Shown: positions 1 through 12,189 of the stretch, piece by piece | Layout: each line of letters opens with the position of its first letter | How positions within the stretch are numbered: position 1 is the stretch's first letter | Origin: Microthyrium microscopicum | Taxonomy: Eukaryota; Ascomycota; Dothideomycetes; Microthyriales; Microthyriaceae | DNA: 64,000 nt | Reading direction: 5' to 3' | NCBI GenBank assembly: GCA_010405405.1 | Contig: MU004237.1 | Coordinates: forward strand, 1,933,345 to 1,997,344 | Notes under the pieces: generated by a model | The model's database searches: none | Seen by the model: only the letters and a program-made list of their open reading frames with translations | Told to the model about the DNA's origin: nothing | Translations under genes and position numbers: made by a program

Positions 1-2435
1 ACGTTCCAGACCAAGTGACAAATGCAGAAAGGGCACTGGCCAGAGCAATCTGGCATGCGACGCCGTTTACTCCTGGACCGAGATTGTTTCCTTTGTTTCC
101 CAGCGGGATCGACTAGATCCGCCGGCTGCAGTTGCAATGGGCAGATGAGGGTATTTGTATATCAGGCGGCTTGCCAAGCTGGTTTAGAGCTTGTCCGGTT
201 TGTGAACGCGTGGATGTGCTAGAATATATTGCGAATCTCGGCAGTGGAGAAACGGTTGCCTTTTTGGTCGTTGATGAGGCTCAACACCATGGGATGAGAA
301 CATCATGACTTGGAAGATGGAGTGACTTGCGCGAGTCGCGAATAAATCCACGTTAATCGCTGGGGCATAGCAAGAGGTTGGAATCATGTTCGTGGTCATC
401 CAATACTGATTAGACTGTCATACTCTCAAATGTCAGGGGGCAAGGAAAAGGCAGAGGGCGAAAGTACAACACCACTCTCGTGATCTTCACGATACCTGTC
501 TACGGCGGGACTGCGCTGATCCGGACATCATCTCGCAGCACCAGATCCAGGAAGTCATCTGGAAGAAAGGACCGCCAAGAGCTGACAGCGTTGCGTAAAC
601 AGCATCTCAGAACCTCGTTGCCCTGTAAATAAGCACTGGCAGGGATAAAAGTCTTATTTCGGGGTCCTGTGTGTCCGATGCTGTGCACTCAAGGGATGGC
701 GGTCAACTGGAGAGGACTGGACTTATCACGAACTTGCTTTTATTCGGCGCGTGTGTGGGCGCGTGTGTCAACACCAACCGAGACCCAACCGAATAAGGCA
801 AGCTGGCGCTTCAAGGTGGTCAGCCTTCACTACGGAGTACTCGCGGACGAGGACTGCAATTTGAGGCCGCATTCTTGGCGGATCCTTTCACGATTGAGAC
901 AGTAGATGGGAGATTTGGCTGGGATCAACGACGTGCCTGGATTTGGGTGGGTTGAGCGGGCGCGCAGGCAGATCAGTACTTGTGCATTACAGGGTGCATT
1001 TGAGGTGATGAGTCGGAGTGGGAATACGGTATGAGAGGGATGATAATAAAAAAGACAGCAGATGGAATAAATTGAAGTGATAATGAAAGGCCTAAAGGAA
1101 GTATCGTGTAACATGTCAAAATCAGCACTAAAGTGATATGGAGGAGGTTGGTGTATGACCCCGTAGCGTGGGATATGGCACGCAGCAAACTATTTCACGG
1201 AAGATGCAGGCGTAAACCATGTAAATCAGGTACCAGACGCCAAAAGAAGCTTGTCTTTGGAAATGCTCCAATCTGGGTATGGTGTAAGGTACCGAGAGCG
1301 GTTTGATGGAGTACATGTACAAACCAAGCCATCTAGGAGATCTTAACTGCCATGGAACTACCCTATATGTTAGGGGTAGAGGGTTTGTACCTATTATCAG
1401 TATTATCAGAGTTAGGGAGCACTATTTACCTGCAGTAGTACTAGTTACGGAGAATACATGAGCCAATTCCAACTTCACTCCGTCCTGACTTCTGCCCCTA
1501 TTCCTTCAACACCATGCTTATCATCCGTGAGCTATCCCATCCAGCGTCCGTAGCATATATCCAAATTGCAATCAATCTATCATGGCCTCTATACTTATTG
1601 AAATTGTGCCTGGCATGAATCGGCGGCTACCTGTCCGCCGGAATACGCAGCGGCCGGAACAGGACAGCCCGCTGGTTCTCCAACATAACCGGTTTCAAGG
1701 TGCAGGTAACCTCATAGCAAAACTCGCCACTCCCCAACACTTTTTCGTCTCATCTTGTCCCTACCCGCGCACTCCAGAAACTTTGTTTCAACTTTGCCAT
1801 CCAGATACTGGTTGGCCCTCAAAGCCTCGATGCTCCTCTTCATCATATTTGTGCGCTCTCTCATAAACTCACATGCACGGGCCGGAGCTCCCACGAGGTT
1901 CGGTAGGCGTCCTATCTGCCCCTTCCATTGATTCAATGTTCTTGTTCTGCGCCTAACCATCTCCCTGATGCTTTTTGCTCTGGTTTCTTGCCGAAATACA
2001 GTCTTGGCTCGCAGCCGGGGCCTAATCCAGCCAGTGTATTATACCATCCAGGCAAACAGGGGCATGGACTTGTTCCTATTCCGAAGCCTCGTTGCTGTCT
2101 CAGAGACGTCCGTTGATGCAAGGTTCCATTATAAGGTCCATTGATCCGCCGAGAATTCTGTTTCCTTCCTCTCCTCCAACAACCTCAGTGGTCAAGTATT
2201 CTCTCATAAAGTCGCCGTTGTTTCCCGGTCTGGGCTGTTGGTTTTTGGGCTTGCCCTTTTTTGCTTCTCAACTTTCACTTGCACTTTTATAGGCCGGCCT
2301 ACTCCCACAAACACTGTACAGTATCAAGAACATAAAAGCGGTGCTTTGTGTTAGTCCCTGGTTGGACTCATTTATTTCTCGACACTCCTTTGCCGACAGC
2401 AGAAATCTATTACAATCTAATATCAATTCGACATT
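1..2435. other. Left-edge non-coding stretch
   Basis: No convincing gene is visible on either strand. Short open frames exist but none resembles a known family or joins through plausible splice sites. The last 150 bases, with a TATA-like cataaaag around 2330, probably form the promoter and 5' leader of the ferritin-like gene. A gene cut by the left edge cannot be excluded. Confidence 0.5.
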
Positions 2436-3565
2436 ATGCCTTCCGTGGCTTCTATCGCAAAGCTCGCCCTGATCTTGGGATCAGTGGCTCAAGTAGCAGC
2501 TCACCCAAAGTTCCTTCGTCCAAGAACGATCGAGATCAGACAAGCGCCAGCAGCACCACCAGCTGCCCCAGCACCAGGAGCACCAGCTCCAGCAGCTCCT
2601 CCAGCAGCTGGCGCAGCACCAGCACTCACTGATACTGACATCTTGCAATTGTAAGTAGCATCTAACAGATTTGGAAGTATCACAGACTAATAGCCAAAAG
2701 CGCCCTCACACTCGAGAACCTCGAGTCAACATTCTACATGCAGGGATTCCAAAAGTTCCCCGACTCTGATTTCATGGCTCTCGGCCTCACACAAGATCAA
2801 GTTGGAGCGCTCAAGATTGTCGGTCAAACTGAGGCTACACATGTCACCACATTGACATCTGCTATCTCTGCTGCCGGAGCTCAACCCGTGCAAGCATGCC
2901 AATATAACTTTGGTTTCACCACCGCTGCCAACATGGTTGCCACTGCCCGTGTTCTTGAGGCTGTCGGTATCTCTGCGTATGTTCTTCAGCCACTTGAGAC
3001 CGCGAAACATGAACTAACAGCGAGAACAGATACCTTGGAGCTGCTCCTCTAGTCAAGATGCCAGCTGTTCTTACCGCTGCCGCCGAGATTGTTACCGTCG
3101 AGGCTCGTCATCAGACCTTCATCCGAACTGCTTCCAAGGCTCTCCCAGTGCCCAACGCATTCGACTCACCTCTCGGACCACGCGCTGTCTTCACCCTTGC
3201 CAGCCAATTCATCCAATCTTGCCCACAAGGCAGCAACTTGAACATCCAAGCCTTCCCAGCTATCGCCCTCGCTGGAGGCGGAACTGGTATCGCAGCTGGC
3301 CAATCTCTCGTCCTCGCCGACCCCAACCAGCCAACTGGTGCTCAATTCTGCGCTTTCGTCAACCAAGGACAATCCATGTTCGCTCAGCTCACCTCCGGCA
3401 GCTGCACTGTACCCCAGAACATGAGCGGAGAAGTCTACATGATGGTTACACGGAGCGCAAGCATCGCTGACACTGAGATCCTCGCTGGGTAAGTTATCAT
3501 CTATGTCCTCATTATTACGAAAAGCTAACAACATCTCTAGACCTTCAGTAATCATCATGTCATAG
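2436..3565 (+). CDS. Secreted Rds1-like ferritin-domain protein
   Basis: Predicted 324-aa protein from four exons (2436-2650, 2701-2976, 3030-3488, 3541-3565); all introns are GT-AG with in-phase junctions. Residues 1-21 form a hydrophobic signal peptide ending near AQVAA. An Ala/Pro-rich linker follows (about residues 37-66), then the ferritin-like helical domain, opening with DILQFALTLENLESTFY and containing EARHQTFIR. These motifs match the fungal Rds1/Ferritin_2 family (PF13668), stress- and starvation-related proteins of unsettled biochemistry. The domain is of usual length and the extreme C-terminus (about 8 residues) lies in its own 25-nt exon. The start is the first ATG before the signal peptide. 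Family assignment is strong; iron binding and enzymatic activity are not shown by the sequence. Confidence 0.88.
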
Positions 3566-4596
3566 GAAATTGATTTGAGCGTTGGATTGTAGTATTTATT
3601 TTTTCCTGCGAATACTTTCTCTACATGTTTTTTTCTTCAATTCTACTACACGGCATCCCCGAAATCAAAACCACACAGAACTCCCCACAAATGAAGAAGA
3701 AAATTTGACCACAAAAAAACACAAGTTCTGAACAAGGCTCCTTGATTATCGATCATTGATATCCAAACCAAATGTTGCGCCGAAGCCATTTGTTAGCAAA
3801 ATCTTCTTTTTAACTAAATTCCAATCATGTCCATAGTCACCCATACAAAAAACATTTGGAAAGATAAAAAAATGATGCTACAGTCCTTCCTTGCTCAACT
3901 CACCATAACCTTCCTCGCCTGCTTTATTTTGCTAATACGCCTCGTGATCTGTGAGCCTTTTTTTCTTATGCGTTTGTGATTTGCATATTTTGGTCTGCCA
4001 GGGGTGTGGTGTTTGAGCCACTGAAACATGATTCTCGTTCGCACTGGGAAATGCATGCGTTGAGCCTCTGTGACTGCGAGTGTCGCGTTTCGAGGGCCTG
4101 CCCTGGTTGGGCTCGGCTGATAAGATGACCGGAAAACAAAATTGGTTGCTTTGCTCGGTTGCTTGTGCGTAGGTCAGCTTTTGCTTTATTTTCCTGGGGT
4201 AAGTCTTTTGGGGGAGAAGTACGTGCGGTAGAACTGGTCGGATTGTTTTGACTGAAGGGGGGCTGCTATTACGATTGAGGCAGGTGAATTTGTTTCTTGG
4301 AGTAGTAGGGCGATCTCATGTGCGGCGTGAGGATCGTTTGGATGAGATCTCCTGCATGTGCGGAGATGGTTGTGGTGTCATTGTGTTGTGGATGTAAGGT
4401 TTCTTGACGACTGCTAGGTGATATAGTTCATCTCCATTGCAGTTGTCTTTGCTGTCTGTGAAAGTATAAAAGTATGGCATTTAGCCTACATACCGAATAT
4501 TACAATAGCGACTGACTGATAAATCGCCTGGTCAAGTTGAAGTGCATGGCACTCCGCCTTCAATATGCCCAAATCGCACTCGCTCAAGCGAATCCT
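3566..4596. other. Intergenic region between convergent genes
   Basis: About 1 kb between the stop of the ferritin-like gene and the stop of the minus-strand regulator. It contains T-rich and A-rich runs just after 3565, compatible with 3' processing signals. No open frame with family resemblance is visible. Confidence 0.5.
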
Positions 4597-6942
4597 TCAA
4601 ACAGGTTCTCGACACTCCTCGTCCCTCGACGGCGCAAAGAACTCCAAGTAATCATCCGAAAACTGTCCCATCATTCCCATTGCCTGCCCATCCCTCAACC
4701 CAGGCAAATTATGTGAAGCGCTATCCTCCCAATTCTCCTGAAACCATGATGAAGGCATGGCAGGATACGCCGATGCAGTACCATAATATCTGACATCCTC
4801 ACTCGTGGGAGTCTTATCTGACTGACTAGGCTGCTCTGCTGGCATTTGTAGATTTAACAAATTGCCCCATGCTGGCGTGTACGGCACCTTCTTCCACGTT
4901 CGTGGCTCAGCGGTCTTATCTCGCGGGCTTTCTCCACCCAGACTGCGGATGAAGTGATCGACTACACTGAACATGACGCTTGCCGGCTCATATGTCTCTG
5001 AGATTGCGTCCATACACTCGCTTAGTGTACCTAAGTGATGTAGCAGTGTTTTTTGGTCTGCTGGGTTGGCCATGGCTTCGATTTCCACGATGAGTGCTGT
5101 GGCAGCGGTGCCGAGATGTTGCATCGCGGAGACGAACGCTTGCTTGATGTCGAACTTTGCGCGGTACTGGTCGAAGATGCTGGCGGCTTGGACGGCAGAC
5201 TCGACACATACTTTGCGTGAAGATGTGGCGAAGTGGTGGAGTTGTTGCGGGTTTATGCGACGAGGACCAAACGTGTGTGAATTTTTGGGATGGGCGAGTT
5301 CGCGATGTAGTAGAATCATAGAGGTGTAGAATTGGGTGCTTAATATTCATTAGAGCCTTTGCTAAATTGTAAAATGGTGACTTACTGGAGAAGATAGAAG
5401 GAGGCAGGCGCGTCGACGGTGTTGGCCTCTGTGAATTTTAGATTGCTAGGAAGATTATCGCGCCACTCGTTGAGTTTGCGGTCCAGACCAAGGATCTCGA
5501 AGTATCTTTCGCTAAGTGGTGATACTTGGCGCAGATTATCGGCCGAGCAGAGTGGGTCAATGAGATCCATTAATCGGAGTAATTGTTCGTATACGAGTGT
5601 CTCTGGCATCTTTTCAAGCTTCGTCGTACGTGCTGCTACAGGCATCGCGCGAGTTGATATCAGCATACCGAAGTCCTTGAATAGACATGCCGGAGCAATG
5701 TCGGTCGCTTTTAGACTGGTCGGGCGACCGAGATATAGCGCCCAGTACTTGTCCTTCAATATTGCCGCCCAGAGAAGCATATGTCTGATCTGACGTTCTC
5801 TTTCTGTCATGGGAACGTCTGTCGAATCGACGTGCAGACCTATCTCAAACAAGAGACGATTTGCCATGCCAGTGAACATCCATCCAGTGTCATCTCGCCC
5901 CACGCCAGCTTCGAGGTCAGCAAGCAGCAAAAGTCCTTGAATAGAAGTAATCCCTCGCGTCTTTTCTAGCTCCAACTCTGCCATCTTCTTGGCTTTGGCG
6001 TGTAATATAGACGACATGTGTGGTTCATTGGAAGCCAGCCTTTGAATGTCGGGTCTTGTTTTATCAGCATAACGGTAGCCTTCAGCAAGCACGCACATAT
6101 GCAGGAAATTGGAATAGCAAAATGTCTTGCCTTGTTGCATGTCATCAATAAAAGCCCATTGATGGACCATGTGAAGCACCGAATTATAGCATCCCCAGTA
6201 TAGCTCTAGCAAGTAATCATGCGTAGCCGGTGCAAAATCACAGATTAGCGCCGAAATTGGCCACTGAGTGTCGTTTGTAGCTGTAGAAGATGGCGCGCCA
6301 TTATTGAAAACGAGCATGTTTGTGGTTGATCCAAAGAATCGCAGTCGGCCTGTTGAGAGATCGAATTTAACAGGTCGCGGAGTCAAGTCAACGACTGGTG
6401 TATTAGGCAGTGTACTAGGTGCCCGTGGTTGTAGCATCTTGCCTTGGTTGCTGACTTCAGTAGAATGCATGATGACTTCTCGAGTTAGTGGTGACTGATC
6501 AGGTACGTATATATCTTGAGATTCCGCATGGATTAAGGATGCTTGCGCAGGGACAGGGACTCCATTTTGAGTTTGTGGAGTATCGGAACTTTTGTGCTGT
6601 AGCATTCGCTCTAACTCTTCGATTCTGATTTTGAGATCGGCAGCTGCTGCTTTTGATGAGCCTCGACTAGATCTGTCAGTTGCAGTATCTCATCCAGTCT
6701 TTCAAGACTGTGTAGAGATAGCTTACTTCTTACGTCCATCTCTATCATCATATATACAATCTAGGCGGTTACTTCGACATTGATGGCAACTGACATCTGT
6801 TGGGCCTTTTGAACACTGTATATGTCAATCTGTGCCGTCCTCTACGCAGCGGCTTCGGACTTACTCGTATTCGACTCGAGCGACAATTGATACATGCAGT
6901 ACTCGCTCGTTTTTGATTTCGTTGCGGTCGAGTCAATTGCAT
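4597..6942 (-). CDS. Zn2Cys6 transcription factor with fungal-specific TF domain
   Basis: Predicted 731-aa nuclear regulator from four exons (6942-6865, 6815-6727, 6672-5386, 5338-4597). The zinc cluster has the full six cysteines at about residues 17, 20, 27, 36, 39 and 46 (C-X2-C-X6-C-X8-C-X2-C-X6-C); intron 1 splits it just before the third cysteine. A short charged segment (LKIRIEELERMLQHK) looks like a dimerising coiled coil. The middle region matches Fungal_trans (PF04082), with signatures such as AEGYRYADK, GRDDTGWMFTGMA and KDKYWALYLGRP. The first ATG in the exon is at 6942; an in-frame stop lies upstream without another ATG. It is the immediate 3' neighbour of the AtuA-like gene on the same strand, suggesting a cluster-specific regulator (inference). 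The target is unknown. Confidence 0.87.
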
Positions 6943-7440
6943 CGTCAGCAGTACTACTCTCAAGTGTCGAAGGTTTTTGAAGAAGCTAATGGTGAATGTG
7001 CTGATTCAAAGTCTTTTGATTGACGAAATGCTCGAACTTGGATGTGGACACTTTACTTGCGTAAATTTGAGATCGTGATCGAGGTTCTTCTGGCTCATTT
7101 GCCTCTTCACCTAAGAAACTAACAAATTAGCGTATTGCGGGGCCCCGCGCATGAGTTGTCTGCTAAATGTAGCTGAAGGGAGTGTTCGTGTGGTGGACGG
7201 GAAACCTTATCCCTTCATGCTCCCAACCCCCTTTCCCAGTGGTGATAGCTTGAATCCTAAACTTCAAGCGCAGTATCCAAAAGATTTATTAAGATGTAAG
7301 CTAAAAGAGACTGCTCGAAAGTCAATAGCATGGTGGGACCTATGAGAATATTCTAAAAGGTATGCGGTAAAAAGCCAGTAAGAAACACCCACATAAAAAG
7401 TGATGGTCCGTAGCGCATTATCATTTCAACCATAAATACC
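6943..7440. other. Regulator promoter / AtuA-like 3' region
   Basis: About 500 bases between two minus-strand genes. It must hold the promoter of the Zn2Cys6 gene and the 3' end of the AtuA-like gene. No open frame or specific operator is recognisable. Confidence 0.45.
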
Positions 7441-9559
7441 TCAGAACCTTCCTCGATGAAGGAACCGGTTTGGCAAATAAACATGCTTTGATCGTAAATA
7501 CTCGCAAACATTCTTTCCCAAAGTATCGTAAGTGCTCGTGGAGTTGAACCCACGATCTAGATGATCTCGTAGCAAGAAATGTACTGCTCGTATACCCGGT
7601 ATCTCGAATCGCTCGACTTTGCCTCCCTTGTACTCCTCTTCCAAGAGCTCTTTGATCTTGTCAATCGACAATACGGTTCGGAGCCAGTCCCATTCGTCAT
7701 CTTTTCTCACATAGAACCCAATGTTGGCATCTGACGCTTTATCACCGGATCTACCGCCAACAATCCAACCTAAAGGTCCCCGTGTACAAGGTCCGAATTT
7801 GCTGAGGTCGATTGGATCTTTGGTATCGTAGCTTGGTTGGTCACGTTGATACTCTTCCATCTTCGCCGCGGGTTTGATATCGATAGTCTTGTTATTTTTC
7901 CATGGTAGTATCACTCGGTGCTGCACCTCAGATTGTGGAAGAAGAGTGGGATAATACTCGTAGTAGAGCTTGCCCTCCGATTGTCTCTGATCATTGCCCA
8001 AGGTCCATCCTGGGCATCCTTGAAGGCCATTGTCCATACACCATCGATTGAATCCTGGTACATCAAGCGTAGCTTTTGAGACCAGGCTTTTGTTTTGAGT
8101 TTGAACAAATACTCGTAGATCGCAAGTGGCCACGTCCTGATTACGAGGGTTATCAGGACAATATCCATTCAGAGTAAAGTTGAAACAAGATAGTTCCTTT
8201 GCCGCATCGCCAGCAGAGTATCGAATCTGCCTTTCGATCCATTCGGCCTTCGCTTCGAGATCCAAGCCACAGATGAACACATGGAATTCCGCCTGATAAC
8301 CACCAACAGCAGTTAATCCGACTTTGGTGGTCCTTGGTGGAGGGCGACCTTTGACACCAGCAACTTTGACGCGATCTTCTCCAACTTGAGTCATAACGAT
8401 CCCTTCTAGCAAAGCAGTGACATCAGAGCCATAGTAAAGCGGACCCTGAATTTCGTAGAGCAGCTGAGATGCTACTGTCCCAACGGATACCTATGTGGAA
8501 ATTAGTTCGATCCATAATGATGGGAAACTGATGGAAATAGGCTCACTTCTCCACCAGTACCGTTAGCTTCTTTTGTAATAACACAACTTCCGTCTTCATA
8601 TAGTTCTGCAATGGGGAAGCCAAGATTCTCACACTGTTCAATAAGTCGTTTGAAGCCAGAAAAGTAGCCGCCTGAGAGTGTCAGTCACGCCTTGTAAGGG
8701 ATAGAGAAGAGATCAGTACCTGTGACATATGCAGCACATTCAATGAGATGTCCACAAATAAGAGATCCGGCGATTTGATCAAAATCAACTTCTTTATCCC
8801 ATCCATGCCACCACATTCCAGCTAAAACGTACGTCAGGAAATGGGCATAATCGTTCCTTCACAAAGAACTCACCTCCGACTGAAGGAGCTGCATCAGCAA
8901 CGCGACCACATATAACGATGTCCGCGCCAGCTCGAAGAGCTTCAGCTATTCCTGCGCCACCTAGATAGCACCTTTCTAGTGAGTGCAAGCGTGGTTAAAT
9001 TGGGAGATTTGACATACTGAGCATATATTGGCGTAAACCCCCAATCTTTGAGTTCAATGCCGTCCATCAGACTAACAAACTTCTCCCCCTGTTTAATCAA
9101 TTGATTCACTCTCTCCGTCACCTCGTCTCCTTCAACATACGCCACTTTGAGATCGAGTCCCAACCTTTTCACCTCCGCTTCAACCGTTTCCGCGAGAAGC
9201 TTCGTGTCTGAGGCGCCAGCATTGACAGCAACTTTGATGCCTTTAGTCTGGATATCGTGTAGAGCTGGCGATAAATTATCGATGAAGGTGGGATCGAACA
9301 AGCCAATGGGTTCCTCCATGAGCTTGCCTGCAGCTCGTAGCTTCTCATTGTCAACCTTTTGAGCTCCATGCAATGTCATTGTGCATTCTGATAGCCAGTC
9401 ACCAACGATGACATCGATGTCCAGCTTGGCCAGAGAGCTGATCGCGCGTTGGCGGTCAGAGAAGCCGCCTGAAGCACCGGCAATGCGTACAGGTCGTTTC
9501 TGATGCCCATTGCTTGCACCATTGGAGTGTCCATTCGATGGTCCGTTTGCTGTCGCCAT
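7441..9559 (-). CDS. AtuA / DUF1446 family protein
   Basis: Predicted 638-aa protein from five exons (9559-9018, 8971-8874, 8821-8720, 8671-8547, 8490-7441), all GT-AG with phase-consistent joins. The N-terminal AtuA domain (PF07287) begins after a Ser/Gly/Asn-rich leader with PVRIAGASGGFSDR and continues with GDWLSECTMTL, VAVNAGASD, GGAGIAEALRAGADIVICGR and GHLIECAAYVTGGYF. The C-terminal part has the AtuA-like ferredoxin-fold signature (GRSGDKASDANIGF) and ends in the usual LPNRFLHRGRF. In pseudomonads AtuA belongs to acyclic terpene (citronellol) utilisation, but its reaction is not established; fungal relatives are mostly uncharacterised. It diverges from the SDR gene and is followed by a Zn2Cys6 regulator, so a catabolic cluster role is inferred. 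The protein appears intact. Confidence 0.87.
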
Positions 9560-10997
9560 GGCTGTGCCTGCAACGCTTTGGTAAAATTCAAGATAGTATC
9601 AGTGAACTGTAAATGGGTATGCCTGGAATCGCATCCAGATGCATTGCTGGCTAGAAAGGCCAGCAGAAATAGCCGCCATTGTACAACTTATTCCCATACT
9701 CTTTTCGGCATGTTCCAGCCGCTGCAACCAACCAACAATGGTCTCAACCAAAGAACATCGCGAATGGTGGTGAACAAGTTGGAGCTTTCGCGACGCGTCC
9801 GGAAGTCCGGGAAGTGTGGGCCTGTTATCTCAGCCAATCAGACGCCGCCAAGATCTTCCGCTGGCTGCGAGCTGGCGAGCGTCTGAGGACAACTGGGAAA
9901 ATTAACTAGTGATCCGCTTCGTGGTTTTGCCTTTTTGATAATAAACGAGTTAAGCCACCAAAACAAAGCTTTTAGTCAAAAATCTATACTATTTAATCCC
10001 TAGAGTAAGAATTCGTCTTTCTTATAATAGAATTTCTATTATGTGGCGACTAAATTGACGAAATTGAAGTGATCCTCTTAAGGTATGCAAAACCATCAGA
10101 CGCCTTCGTTTTACTATAAGGCGACCTTTAACAAGAGATAACGAAGCAGCGAATAAGCTGCACCTCTTTATAAGATATCCATTTAAAAGAGGAAAGTCTA
10201 GGCTACATAATGTGTGTAACCGTTTAGAAAGAAACCTTTATTTGAAGTCGTAATCATAGTTTAAAGTTTTCGAAAAGGTAAACTTCATCATCAAATATCT
10301 TAATAACGAAAAGTGTCAGCAAAGCCAAAGAATATACGTTATGAAGGCCAGTTTCTAAGCTTTTTTAAGAAGTAAAAAAATTTTTATAAGAATAAGAATT
10401 GAAGGTACAGGATTAATTTGAAAACAGTAAGTCTTTGCTAACAAACAGGAAACCGATCGCTACTAAAAGGTCCGAGTTATCCTTAGACCCTCCTGCGGAG
10501 GGGAGCCTGCGAGCAGGCAGGATGGTCTGATTGGCTGAGATAATGGGCCTGTGCTTTTCCTCCAACTCAACTTCCACTCCTACTTTTTGCACGGATTTGA
10601 AGACACACTCCTGATCTTATGATGAGTGAGATGTGCATACAGGGGCCTATTTGATCTCATGTTCATTTGAACTAAACATATATTGGCCAGTGGCTGCGGT
10701 TGGAGCGGCAATGGCGGAGGGTGACTCCATCCACTGCTAAAGACCTCCAACTCCACTGAAGCGTAGAGTACCAGACATGGAAATACAAGGCCGGTAAGTG
10801 CGAAGTATGTTAGGGAATCAAACCTCAATTCGCAGTGATTTCGGCTCCAACTGCAGGCAACTTACTTTCCATACTCCACAACATACACTGTGACGTTGAT
10901 AATCACTCATCTCATTAAGCGGAAGCCTATAGCTCAAAACTTTCAAGCCTTGGACACTATCGAACTTCCACTCATCAGATCTTGACATAGGATCGAA
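9560..10997. promoter_or_regulatory. Divergent intergenic region carrying a MITE
   Basis: This 1.4-kb stretch separates the divergent AtuA-like and SDR starts, so it must contain both promoters. Half of it (9825-10543) is an inserted MITE, listed separately. Outside the MITE, the flanks 9560-9816 and 10552-10997 have gene-like base composition and contain no recognisable gene. Confidence 0.6.
9817..10551. mobile_element. hAT-like MITE, 719 bp, with 8-bp target duplication
   Basis: The ends are perfect 19-bp inverted repeats: TTATCTCAGCCAATCAGAC at 9825-9843 and its reverse complement at 10525-10543. They are flanked directly by the 8-bp duplication TGGGCCTG at 9817-9824 and 10544-10551. Inside the TIRs, similarity resumes after about 45 bases (gtctgaggacaact near 9880 against the reverse complement of agttatccttagac near 10477), differing by transitions, so the TIRs may be about 80 bp with a diverged middle. 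The core (about 9900-10490) is AT-rich and non-coding. Near the right end are two short perfect hairpins (cctcc-tgc-ggagg and gcctgc-ga-gcaggc). An 8-bp duplication plus short TIRs fits the hAT superfamily; no transposase is present, so it is non-autonomous. Confidence 0.85.
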
Positions 10998-11747
10998 ATG
11001 TCTCTAAAGGACAAAGTCATCGTTATCACTGGCGCCGCAAGCGGTATGGGACTGGAAACCGCCAGACTCCTGGCTTCCACTGGTGCCAAAGTTTCCATGG
11101 CGGACGTTCAAGAAGGTCCACTCAAGGAAGCCGCCGCAGAAATTGAGAAAGCTGGGGGCACAGTGATGGCAACAGTCGTGGATGTCCGCAATCGTCAACA
11201 AGTCGAATCCTGGATCAAGGCCACAGCAGAGAAATTCGGCAAGCTTGACGGTGCCGCAAATCTCGCTGGTGTCATTGGCAAAGGAATCAACATGACCCCC
11301 ATACAAGATATCGATGATGACGACTGGGACTTTGTCATGGGAGTCAACACCAAAGGACTGCTGAATTGTATGCGGGCCCAAGTACCCTACTTCAATGATA
11401 ACGGATCCATTGTCAACGCGGCCAGTGTTTCTGGGGTTATTGGATCACCGCGGAATGCCTCTTATGTAGCGTCGAAGCACGCGGTTGTAGGCTTGACGAA
11501 GGTTGTCGCCAAAGAACTTGGCCCTCGACAGATTCGATGCAACTGTTTCTGCCCTGGATTAATTGACACTCCTATGGCGAGGCAAAGTGCTGCTATTCGA
11601 GGCTCGAAAATGCCTACCGATCATATGGCTTTGAGGCGCCAGGGAGAGGCATCAGAGGTTGCAAATTTGATTGAATTTCTGCTCTCCTCCAAATCGTCTT
11701 TTATCACTGGAACAACACAAATGATCGATGGAGGATGGGTTTGCTAG
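10998..11747 (+). CDS. Short-chain dehydrogenase/reductase (classical SDR)
   Basis: Single-exon 249-aa protein of the usual classical SDR length. It has the cofactor-binding TGAASGMG motif (residues 11-18), DVRNRQQV at the acidic adenine-binding position, a NLAG variant of the NNAG motif, and NAASVSG carrying the catalytic serine. The catalytic Tyr156-x-x-x-Lys160 lies in SYVASKHAVVG, followed by the PG motif (CFCPGLIDTPM) and the C-terminal TGTTQMIDGGW. It probably reduces or oxidises an alcohol/ketone with NAD(P); the aspartate at the end of strand 2 (SMADVQ) favours NAD (inference). The substrate is unknown. It diverges from the AtuA-like gene across the MITE-bearing promoter and lies upstream of the EthD gene on the same strand. 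In pseudomonads the atu operon also pairs an SDR with AtuA. Confidence 0.92.
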   Translation: MSLKDKVIVITGAASGMGLETARLLASTGAKVSMADVQEGPLKEAAAEIEKAGGTVMATVVDVRNRQQVESWIKATAEKFGKLDGAANLAGVIGKGINMTPIQDIDDDDWDFVMGVNTKGLLNCMRAQVPYFNDNGSIVNAASVSGVIGSPRNASYVASKHAVVGLTKVVAKELGPRQIRCNCFCPGLIDTPMARQSAAIRGSKMPTDHMALRRQGEASEVANLIEFLLSSKSSFITGTTQMIDGGWVC

Positions 11748-12189
11748 TCGCAGATAGGAAATGTTATTTGATTAGCATTATGATTTTGCTATTATATGAC
11801 TTCATCTGGACGCTAGACAGGTGCTTTTCCGAGTTGCGACTTGATTCTAATTATCAAAGCCGGCGGAAGCCATGTGAGCTGCTGGTTACTGAAGCAGTCT
11901 TAGAGACTACTGTTGCCTGACTGACCTGGAAATGTATTTTCCGAGTCTTTTGCAACAGAACTGTTTGACCAGCGTGGCCATGTTGTCCCCAGGCGAATGA
12001 CTTTGGGGGTTGTCATGGGTCCATTTGTATACCGAGTATCACGGCTGTGCTTCGCCGGACTATACACCAGTAGACATGATTTCTTAGTCGCGATTGTCTC
12101 TAGAATATAAGTGACAATACTAACAACCTCCAGAACATTTGATTTCCGGATCATAATATTACAATATTGCGACTTCCTCCGTCTTCAAA
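11748..12189. other. Intergenic, SDR to EthD
   Basis: 440 bases between two plus-strand genes, presumably the SDR 3' end and the EthD promoter. An AT-rich run just precedes the EthD start. No gene is seen. Confidence 0.45.
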
